Both the position numbers and the translations under genes were made by a program. Positions 14,821 to 21,728 of a DNA stretch of 64,000 nucleotides are shown here, piece by piece. The stretch is from an uncultured Dialister sp. (GTDB taxonomy: Bacteria; Bacillota; Negativicutes; Veillonellales; Dialisteraceae). The notes below the pieces were generated by a model. The model saw only the letters and a program-made list of their open reading frames with translations, made no database searches and was not told the origin of the DNA. The stretch is from positions 62,001 to 126,000 of the forward strand of contig UQJW01000002.1 of NCBI GenBank assembly GCA_900541485.1. The letters run 5' to 3'. Position 1 is the first letter of the stretch, and every line of letters begins with the position of its first letter.

Positions 14821-17472
14821 TTATTCCAGTTCAGCAGCCTCTTCCTCCAATTTGAATGCTTCTAATTGATCGCCTTCTTTTACATCTCTATATGAATCAA
14901 TAGCAATACCGCACTCAAACCCTTCGGTAACTTCCTTCACGTCATCTTTAAAGCGGCGTAACGAACCGATTTTTCCTTCGTGAATAACAATACCGTCTCT
15001 CACAATACGCAACATAGCATTGCTTGTTATCTTGCCATCCTGGACATAGCATCCTGCTACAATAACTTTTGGTGTATGGATAACCTGGCGTACTTCAGCA
15101 TGTCCGAGGAGAACCTCTCTAATAGTAGGTGCCAACAAACCGGCCATTGCTGCTTTCACATCATCAATAGCATCATAAATGACACGATACAATCGGATAT
15201 CTACACTGTCTTTTTCTGCCAAAGCTCTCGCATTCGCATCAGGGCGGACATTAAATCCGATAATCAATGCATTGGACGCAGAAGCCAGCATCACATCTGA
15301 TTCATTAATCGCACCTACCGCAGAGTGGACAATAGAAATACGGACTTCTTCACTCTTAATCCCCTGGAAAGATTGTACCAGTGCCTCTACAGACCCCTGT
15401 ACATCAGCTTTGATAATAATATCCAACTGCTTCATTTCCCCTTCTTTGATTTTTTCAAAGATGTTATCCAGAGTAACCTTCTGTACACTTCTGTTTTCCT
15501 CATCTTTAGCCAGAGAAGCCCGAAGCTCTGCAATCGTTCTTGCTTTGCTGGCATCCATTACAAAGAATCTGTCTCCTGCTTCAGGGACACTGTTCATTCC
15601 CAATATTTCAGCAGGTGCAGCCGGTTCTGCATTTTTCATTTTCCGCCCATTTTCATTTGTCATGGCACGGACACGTCCCCAACTTTTACCGGCCAAAATT
15701 CCGTCACCGACACGAAGAGTACCGTTTTGTACTAAAACACTCATAACAGGACCGCGTCCTTTATCAAGCTGTGCTTCTACAACAATACCGTAAGCTTCGC
15801 GATTCGGATTTGCCTTCAACTCCTGCATTTCTGCCACAAGTAAAATGTTTTCCAGTAAATCATCAAGTCCTTGCTTTTTCTTGGCAGAAATCGGAACCAT
15901 AATGATATCTCCGCCCCAGTCTTCCGCAATGAGTCCTTCGTGAGATAATTCTTCTTTTATACGGTCCGGGTTTGCTCCGGGTTTATCCACTTTATTAATA
16001 GCAACAATTATCGGAACACCTGCACTTTTTGCATGGTGAATTGCCTCTATTGTCTGCGGCATAACACCATCATCGGCCGCCACAATCAAAACTGCAATAT
16101 CAGTTAATTGAGCTCCGCGGGATCTCATGGCCGTAAATGCTTCATGCCCGGGTGTATCAAGAAAAGTAATTTTATGGTTTTTATACCGGATTTGATAAGC
16201 ACCGATACGCTGTGTAATACCGCCTGCTTCATGTAAAGCTACACTTGTAGAACGCAATGCATCCAGCAGTGTGGTTTTCCCATGGTCGACATGTCCCATA
16301 ATTGTAACAACCGCCGGTCTTAACTTAAGATCTGACGGATTATCTTCTTCCGGTACATATTCTGTCGGATCTTCCGGTGCGGCAGCTTGTAAAATTTTCA
16401 CGCCAAATTCTTCGGCTAAAATTTCAATGGTGTCCATATCTAAGTTCTGATTGATCGTTGCCATAACACCATCCATCATCAGATATTTGATAACCTCGGA
16501 TACCTCACGCCCCAATTTTTCCGCAAGTTCCTTAACGGTAAGACTTCCTGATACTTCTATTTCCGTCGGATACACAGCCACCTTTTTATCATTCCCCCGC
16601 TTTTTCTTCTTACTCTGATTTAAAGAACGGGCCATAAGAGATCCGCCTTCTTTTTCTCTGCGGCTTCTTTCATAGTCCTTTCTTGTCTTTTTCTTTTCCG
16701 GTTTTTCTCTCCGAGTTGTTGCCGGAATCACTTCTTCTATAGATGTATCTGTTTTGGCCGGTCTGTTTCCAAACTGTGGACGTCTGTTCTTATCATTTCC
16801 CTGCTGGCGTTCTCCCGTTTGCGGACGACCGTTCCTGTCATTCCTTTTGGTACGGTCACCCGTCTGAGAGCGTCCGCTTCTATCCTGCTTCTGACCGCGG
16901 TCTCCGTCTTGCGGTCTTCTGTTCCGATCTCCCCGCTGTTGACGGTCTCCACGAGCACCTCGATCTGTCCGTTCATTCCTTTGTCCATTTTTTTCATCTT
17001 TATTTCGTTGATGCATTATTGGAGCGGTCTTCTCTTTTACTGGAACATCTGCCCCGGTTCCTTTATGAGAAGGAGTCTGATTTTTATTTCCTTGTTCCTT
17101 TTCCCCGCCGATTTTTCTTTCACCCGTTTTTACCGGCGCTTTAGAATCAATCGGTTCATTCAATGAAGACTTATTTTTCGGTTCTTCTTTTTCTGATTCG
17201 GCAGTATAAGAAGAATATGATTTTTTAGACTCTGTCCCCTTATCTGCTCCTTTAGGCCGACCTTGCTGGTCGAATCTTACTGTCCTCATAGGCGGCCTTT
17301 TCGTTTTCTTAGGCTTCGGCGCAAACACATTTTCCAATATTTTTTTTGCATCTTCATCCACACTATTCAATCTGTTTGTAACTTCAATATGATGTTTTTG
17401 CAAGACTTCAATAATTTCTTCTGCTGATTTATCAAATATTTTCGCTAACTCATATACTCTATATTTTGGCAT
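14821..17472 (-). CDS. infB: Translation initiation factor IF-2
   Basis: IF-2 is the GTPase that places fMet-tRNA on the 30S subunit and promotes subunit joining. The 883-residue protein has an N-terminal IF2_N helix (PKYRVYELAKIF), a long charged linker with four 15-residue repeats, a second IF2_N module, the G domain with GHVDHGKTT near residue 393, DTPGHEAF and NKVD, then domains II-IV. Start ATG 17472 follows GGAGG and gives the typical MPKYRVYELAK; a longer frame adds 20 residues overlapping ylxQ. Confidence 0.97.
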   Translation of the reverse strand: MPKYRVYELAKIFDKSAEEIIEVLQKHHIEVTNRLNSVDEDAKKILENVFAPKPKKTKRPPMRTVRFDQQGRPKGADKGTESKKSYSSYTAESEKEEPKNKSSLNEPIDSKAPVKTGERKIGGEKEQGNKNQTPSHKGTGADVPVKEKTAPIMHQRNKDEKNGQRNERTDRGARGDRQQRGDRNRRPQDGDRGQKQDRSGRSQTGDRTKRNDRNGRPQTGERQQGNDKNRRPQFGNRPAKTDTSIEEVIPATTRREKPEKKKTRKDYERSRREKEGGSLMARSLNQSKKKKRGNDKKVAVYPTEIEVSGSLTVKELAEKLGREVSEVIKYLMMDGVMATINQNLDMDTIEILAEEFGVKILQAAAPEDPTEYVPEEDNPSDLKLRPAVVTIMGHVDHGKTTLLDALRSTSVALHEAGGITQRIGAYQIRYKNHKITFLDTPGHEAFTAMRSRGAQLTDIAVLIVAADDGVMPQTIEAIHHAKSAGVPIIVAINKVDKPGANPDRIKEELSHEGLIAEDWGGDIIMVPISAKKKQGLDDLLENILLVAEMQELKANPNREAYGIVVEAQLDKGRGPVMSVLVQNGTLRVGDGILAGKSWGRVRAMTNENGRKMKNAEPAAPAEILGMNSVPEAGDRFFVMDASKARTIAELRASLAKDEENRSVQKVTLDNIFEKIKEGEMKQLDIIIKADVQGSVEALVQSFQGIKSEEVRISIVHSAVGAINESDVMLASASNALIIGFNVRPDANARALAEKDSVDIRLYRVIYDAIDDVKAAMAGLLAPTIREVLLGHAEVRQVIHTPKVIVAGCYVQDGKITSNAMLRIVRDGIVIHEGKIGSLRRFKDDVKEVTEGFECGIAIDSYRDVKEGDQLEAFKLEEEAAELE
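16750..16929 (-). repeat. Four tandem 45-bp repeats in the IF-2 linker
   Basis: Four consecutive 15-residue units are encoded: DRNRRPQDGDRGQKQ, DRSGRSQTGDRTKRN, DRNGRPQTGERQQGN and DKNRRPQFGNRPAKT. All are in phase, basic and probably disordered. Copy number could vary between strains. Confidence 0.85.
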
Positions 17473-17482
17473 AGGCAGCCTC

Positions 17483-17800
17483 CTATCTTTTCTTATTTTC
17501 GCCATCAATTTTCTGGATAATTGTTTTCCCAAAACCCTGATCTGTAATTAAAACTGCAGTCCTTACTTCGTGACCCACTGCGCGACCCAATTTTTCTTTT
17601 TGCCCAAAGAATCGTGTCGTCAGTTTTGCTTGTCCGGCCAAATAAAGGTATTTTTTCTTTGTATTATCTGCACTATCATCCGCCATCACAAGCAGGTATC
17701 CTTTACCTTTTTTTATTGCTTCTGTAACCTGTTCGTTTCCGGTTAAAAGCCGCCCTGCTTTTTTGCAAAGCCCAAGCAACTTATAAATAGAGTCATCCAT
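17483..17800 (-). CDS. ylxQ: L7Ae-family ribosomal protein YlxQ
   Basis: A 105-residue L7Ae/L30e/Gadd45-family RNA-binding protein, in the nusA-infB operon of Firmicutes. Visible marks are LLGLCKKAGRLLTGNEQVTEAI at the N-terminus (kink-turn RNA contact region) and VMADDSADNTKKKY. It probably binds kink-turn RNA on the ribosome, exact target unknown. Start ATG 17800 lies inside the ylxR end, behind AAGGA; an 11-residue longer version is possible. Confidence 0.88.
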   Translation of the reverse strand: MDDSIYKLLGLCKKAGRLLTGNEQVTEAIKKGKGYLLVMADDSADNTKKKYLYLAGQAKLTTRFFGQKEKLGRAVGHEVRTAVLITDQGFGKTIIQKIDGENKKR

Positions 17801-18059
17801 TCTCAATTTCTTCCTTAATCGCATCATATACATTCCGAGGAACAGGCCGTTTTAATGATCGTTCAAGTCCATGAGACTCAAAGGCTTTTTGAAAGCAATC
17901 AATGCTGTTACATACATAAACCCCTCTTCCCGACTTTTTACCGGTCTGATCCAGTTCTATCATTCCGGTAGGAAGTGCCACAATTCGTAACAGCTCTTTT
18001 TTGTTCTTTAACTCCTTGCAGCCGACACACATACGCAGGGGGATTTTTTTTATTTTCAC
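17793..18059 (-). CDS. ylxR: YlxR family RNA-binding protein (DUF448)
   Basis: YlxR-family proteins (88 residues here) are small basic RNA-binding proteins; one Bacillus homologue has been reported to modulate RNase P. The family motif RMCVGCKELKNKKELLRIV is at residues 9-27, followed by KKSGRGVYVCNSIDCFQKA. The start is GTG 18059, overlapping the nusA stop (GTGA), so it is translationally coupled. Confidence 0.93.
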   Translation of the reverse strand: MKIKKIPLRMCVGCKELKNKKELLRIVALPTGMIELDQTGKKSGRGVYVCNSIDCFQKAFESHGLERSLKRPVPRNVYDAIKEEIENG

Positions 18060-19189
18060 TCTTTATCCCCCTCCTTTGTTCCCGGATGTTCAATATCTTC
18101 AAGGATATCGTCTTCTACCTCTTCATCATCTCCAAATCCTTCTTCTGCTGCCTGCGATTCACTTTTAATATCTATTTTCCAATTGGTCAATTTAGCTGCC
18201 AATCTTGCATTTTGTCCTGCTTTACCGATAGCAAGCGACAATTGATAGTCAGGGACTATAACATACGAAGATTTTTCTTCATCCCACACAGAAACAGAAA
18301 CTACTTTAGCAGGAGAAAGAGCATTGGCAATGTATATAGCCGGATCTTCGTCCCACCGGACAATATCAATCTTTTCATCATGCAATTCATTAACAATATT
18401 TTGCACTCTTTGTCCCTTCGGGCCTACACAAGCACCCACAGCATCTATATTGGGATCCATGGCGCATACAGAAATTTTAGAACGCGATCCTGCTTCTCTT
18501 ACTACAGATTTAATTTCTATGGTACCGCTGTAAATTTCAGGAACCGCCATTTCAAACAACCGCTTCAGCAAACCGGGATGTGTCCTGGATAAGATAATTT
18601 CCGGTCCTTTAGTTGTTTTTCTTACTTCCTGCACATAGCACTTGATTTTATCATTTGGTTGAAAAGTCTCCCCTTCAATCTGTTCCGAAAAAGGAAGGAT
18701 TCCTTCTACCCTTCCCAAATCGACAAAAACCGTCCTTGATTCGCTCCACTTTACAGTACCGGTAATGATGTCTCCTTCTCTTCCGGAAAATTCATCATAA
18801 ATAGAACCCCGTTCTGCTTCTCTCAATTTCTGTATCAGTACCTGTTTTGCTGCCTGTGCCGCTACACGACCGAAATCTTTTGGAGTTACCTCTATGCGGA
18901 GCATATCTCCCGCTTCATATTCCTTATTGATTTTTTTTGCTTCTTTTACAGAAATTTCATTAATGGCATTTTCCGATTCGGGATCTACTTTTTCAACAAC
19001 ATTCTTTTCTGCATAAATAAAATAGTCTCCTGTCGTACGGTCCAAGGAGATGGATGTCTTGGCATTACTGCCAGATTCTTTTTTATAAGCTGTCAAAAGC
19101 ACCATTTCCAAGGCATCAAAAATAATATTTTCATCAACTTTCTTAGCTTTTACCAGTACCTTCACTGCCTCCAGTAAATTGCTGTTCAC
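18056..19189 (-). CDS. nusA: Transcription termination/antitermination protein NusA
   Basis: NusA binds RNA polymerase and nascent RNA to modulate pausing, termination and antitermination. The 377 residues show the NusA N domain (MNSNLLEAVKVLVKAKKV), the S1 domain (GDIITGTVKWSESRTVFVDLGRVEG region) and two KH domains (GACVGPKGQRVQNI and LAIGKAGQNARLAAKLTNW). It lacks the C-terminal acidic repeats of E. coli, as usual in Firmicutes; the short tail is acidic. The start codon is GTG behind GAGGAG. Confidence 0.97.
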   Translation of the reverse strand: MNSNLLEAVKVLVKAKKVDENIIFDALEMVLLTAYKKESGSNAKTSISLDRTTGDYFIYAEKNVVEKVDPESENAINEISVKEAKKINKEYEAGDMLRIEVTPKDFGRVAAQAAKQVLIQKLREAERGSIYDEFSGREGDIITGTVKWSESRTVFVDLGRVEGILPFSEQIEGETFQPNDKIKCYVQEVRKTTKGPEIILSRTHPGLLKRLFEMAVPEIYSGTIEIKSVVREAGSRSKISVCAMDPNIDAVGACVGPKGQRVQNIVNELHDEKIDIVRWDEDPAIYIANALSPAKVVSVSVWDEEKSSYVIVPDYQLSLAIGKAGQNARLAAKLTNWKIDIKSESQAAEEGFGDDEEVEDDILEDIEHPGTKEGDKE

Positions 19190-19207
19190 GATTTTTACTC
19201 CTCCTCA

Positions 19208-19681
19208 TTAAAAAGAAAAATGTATTCTGACTTGTGAAATTTTATTTTTATCTAATTCGACAGATGTTTCATCCGACAGACGTAACTTGACTGCTCCGTT
19301 TTCGTTTAACCCTTCTAATATAGCGGTAAAGACTTTAGCCCCTTTTGTTTCTTCTGTGGGAGCAAACAGCTTTACATCCACTTCTTCGCCTGTATACCGG
19401 ATAAAATCCTTATCTTTCTTGATTACTCTGTCTAAGCCAGGGGAAGAAACCTCGAGCATGTAATTATCAGAAATCACATCTGCTTCGTCCAATACGGCCC
19501 CTGCTTTTTCACTGATTTCCTGGCAATCATTTAAATCTACACCGCCTTCTTTATCAATGAAAACACGGAGCACCCAATTCCTTTCCCGCACATATTCCAC
19601 ATCTACCAATTCAATTTTGTTTTCCGCTAAAACAGGCTCCAGCAATTTTTCCACTACCGATTCAACTTCTTTTCTACTCAT
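19208..19681 (-). CDS. rimP: Ribosome maturation factor RimP
   Basis: RimP assists 30S assembly. The 157-residue protein shows the family core ELVDVEYVRERNWVLRVFID, the DLNDCQEISEKAGAVLDE helix and the diagnostic YMLEVSSPGLDRVI. Start ATG 19681 follows AGGGGGG and gives the usual length; an ORF extension upstream overlaps the leader hairpin and was dropped. First gene of the operon to ribF, preceded by a candidate promoter and attenuator. Confidence 0.95.
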   Translation of the reverse strand: MSRKEVESVVEKLLEPVLAENKIELVDVEYVRERNWVLRVFIDKEGGVDLNDCQEISEKAGAVLDEADVISDNYMLEVSSPGLDRVIKKDKDFIRYTGEEVDVKLFAPTEETKGAKVFTAILEGLNENGAVKLRLSDETSVELDKNKISQVRIHFSF

Positions 19682-19696
19682 TTTCCCCCCTACTAT

Positions 19697-19722
19697 AAGA
19701 AAAAGTGAGCCGGGGCTCACTC
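19697..19722 (-). terminator. Terminator/attenuator hairpin in the rimP leader
   Basis: AGTGAGC-N4-GCTCACT (19704-19721), followed on the minus strand by TTTTTCTT, ends only about 15 bases before the rimP start. It can end the upstream polA operon or attenuate transcripts from the promoter at 19762-19791. Confidence 0.7.
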
Positions 19723-19761
19723 TACAGGAAACTATAAAATAACAACTTACTTACCTTGGTT

Positions 19762-19791
19762 ATTATATCATAAATTGCGGATTATCCGCAA
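19762..19791 (-). promoter_or_regulatory. Candidate promoter of the rimP-nusA-infB operon with palindrome over the -35
   Basis: Minus-strand TTGCGG (19786-19791) and TATAAT (19762-19767) are 18 bases apart. The -35 is one half of the perfect palindrome TTGCGGAT-T-ATCCGCAA (19775-19791). Confidence 0.55.
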
Positions 19792-19828
19792 ATGGATAAA
19801 CCCTCTGAAAAATATGCTTTTTACCGGA

Positions 19829-20512
19829 TTAAGAACGCTCATATAAATCTTGTAAATCTTTTTCCAAATTGGATTTAAGTGCTTTAGAAAACTCATCAAT
19901 GGTTTGTGAATCATATTTATGCATAATGAGAGGAATTCCCTTGGAACGCATCTCTCCATAGTATTCATCTCTATATACATTATAAAAGAATATCATAGCC
20001 GCCTCCCGGTCCTTACATTGATAAGCAGCGATAATATAAGATCCGTTCAATCCGGTTATCGGGTTTTTAGGTTCAATAACACGTTCATAGGTTTCTATCC
20101 GCGCAGGCAATAAGGTTTCATATTTCCAGTTTACAAACCCCTTGTCTTTTATCAACACCGAAATATGATCTCTTTTTATCAATTCTTTTTCAATAATACC
20201 GGGAGTCAGCTTCTTAACATTTTCTTTAAACGTTTCAAAATCAGACGAAATAACTTCGATTTGAGTAAACGTCATAAAGTTTAAATCTATTTTAATCATA
20301 TAATCTGCAGTTTCCCCATCAAAAACCGCACGTACTTCCCATCCGGACTGATGATCTATCCATCTGAACGCCTTATAAATCCTACCGTCTTGTTCATCTG
20401 TTCTTTCCAATACATAAGGACCTATATTCGATGGTAGATCGTTTTCAATATCCCATTCGATAAATGCTTTTTTCTCGGCAGATTTTTCATCAAGTGTCTT
20501 TTGATTATCCAT
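19829..20512 (-). CDS. Uncharacterised cytoplasmic protein
   Basis: I do not recognise this 227-residue protein. It has no signal peptide or membrane segment. It is acidic and reads as two related halves rich in beta strands (ENDLPSNIGPYVLERTDEQD in the first, ETLLPARIETYERVIEPKNP in the second), which suggests an internal duplication. Its ATG directly abuts the transglycosylase stop, so it is cotranscribed with coaE and the lytic transglycosylase and is the last gene of that unit. Confidence 0.65.
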   Translation of the reverse strand: MDNQKTLDEKSAEKKAFIEWDIENDLPSNIGPYVLERTDEQDGRIYKAFRWIDHQSGWEVRAVFDGETADYMIKIDLNFMTFTQIEVISSDFETFKENVKKLTPGIIEKELIKRDHISVLIKDKGFVNWKYETLLPARIETYERVIEPKNPITGLNGSYIIAAYQCKDREAAMIFFYNVYRDEYYGEMRSKGIPLIMHKYDSQTIDEFSKALKSNLEKDLQDLYERS

Positions 20513-21087
20513 TATTTACTCTCTTCTTCCAATCTATCTCGTGCTGTTACCACTGACTTTACAAACTCCCGTGTTTCAGGAAACGGGATTCCCTCTATTG
20601 CGGAATAATCTTCTTTCCATCCCAACTCTTCAATCCATTCATCTACATTACCTCTCCCCGCATTATAAGCAGCCAGAGCCAAAACCTCATTATTATGATA
20701 TTTTTTTAATAAAAAATTCAAATACCAAGCCCCCAAAGGAATATTTTCACCGGGTCTGTCAAGATGGTCTGCAGGAAGTCCGCTTACTTCTGAAATCCAA
20801 GCCGCCGTTTCCGGCATAAGCTGCATCATGCCAACTGCGCCCACTTTCGAAACTGCTCTTTCGTCAAATTTGCTTTCCGTGAGCATTACTGCTTCTATTA
20901 AAAAAGGGGATAACTGCTCTCGCGCTGCACTTTCATTAATAATTTGCTGTACCGCCGGACTGGGCTTCCATATGGAAGGACTTGAAAGTATAAAAAAACA
21001 AAATAGACTTCCTACTCCTAACAAAAATGTAAAAATTTTCTTTCCCCACGATGTGTCCAAACGGGAAACTTCTACTTTCCTACTCAT
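20512..21087 (-). CDS. Membrane-anchored lytic transglycosylase (SLT domain)
   Basis: The enzyme cleaves peptidoglycan between MurNAc and GlcNAc, forming 1,6-anhydroMurNAc. Residues 18-36 form a transmembrane anchor (FTFLLGVGSLFCFFILSS); from about 46 the SLT domain shows the catalytic E71 in LTESKFDERAVS, GAVGMMQLMPET, and NIPLGAWYLNFLL and ALAAYNAGRGNVDEW. 191 residues, a minimal SLT protein. ATG 21087 is preferred; a GTG three codons earlier is also possible. Overlaps the coaE end by 8 bases. Confidence 0.9.
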   Translation of the reverse strand: MSRKVEVSRLDTSWGKKIFTFLLGVGSLFCFFILSSPSIWKPSPAVQQIINESAAREQLSPFLIEAVMLTESKFDERAVSKVGAVGMMQLMPETAAWISEVSGLPADHLDRPGENIPLGAWYLNFLLKKYHNNEVLALAAYNAGRGNVDEWIEELGWKEDYSAIEGIPFPETREFVKSVVTARDRLEEESK

Positions 21088-21721
21088 TTCTCTCACCGTC
21101 AGTCACTTCTTTTTCTTCAGGGAAAATAAACCCCGGCACATGGGACAACGCTTCTCTTACCTGACGCTTGGTATTCTCCACTGTATAACTGTTATCTATG
21201 ACTACATCAGCATAATTGAGTTTATTTTCTGTAGGCATCTGGTTTCTTATTCTCTCCCGCACCTGCCCCTCCGTCATCCCATTCCTTTCGATGACTCTTT
21301 TTATTTGTACCTCCACCGGAACCTTGACCACCCATACTTCCTCCACTCTGAGTTGCCAGCTTATTTCCAACAAAAGAGGCATGTCAAGAACAACCACCGT
21401 TTTCCCCTCTTCTTGAAATTCGAGCAATTGCTCCTGCGCTTTTCTCCAAATATAAGGATGGATAATATGATTGAGAAGTTGCCTTTTTTCATCATCAGCA
21501 AAAATAATTTCTGCCATTTTGGCACGATTAAGTGTGCCGTCTTTACAAGAAATTTCTTCCCCGAAAGCCTCTTTTACACGGCACATTGCTTCACTCCCCG
21601 GCTGTACAGCTTCTTGTGCCAACCGGTCTCCGTCTATAACCGGTATTCCTAACTCTTTCATATAAGAGGAGACCGTACTTTTACCGCTTCCTACCCCGCC
21701 TGTCAATCCGATTCTATACAT
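21080..21721 (-). CDS. coaE: Dephospho-CoA kinase
   Basis: CoaE phosphorylates dephospho-CoA, the last step of coenzyme A synthesis. The P-loop GGVGSGKST is at residues 8-16, followed by GIPVIDGDRLAQEAVQPG with the conserved Asp and HPYIW and VVLDMPLLLE. The 213 residues include a short tail beyond the usual end. It starts seven bases after polA, the common Firmicute order. Confidence 0.96.
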   Translation of the reverse strand: MYRIGLTGGVGSGKSTVSSYMKELGIPVIDGDRLAQEAVQPGSEAMCRVKEAFGEEISCKDGTLNRAKMAEIIFADDEKRQLLNHIIHPYIWRKAQEQLLEFQEEGKTVVVLDMPLLLEISWQLRVEEVWVVKVPVEVQIKRVIERNGMTEGQVRERIRNQMPTENKLNYADVVIDNSYTVENTKRQVREALSHVPGFIFPEEKEVTDGERNE

Positions 21722-21728
21722 ATTTCAC

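Noticed and set aside
15179..15793. Long plus-strand open frame (204 codons) opposite infB
   Set aside because: It is antisense to the conserved G domain and following domains of IF-2; composition is that of a shadow, without RBS.
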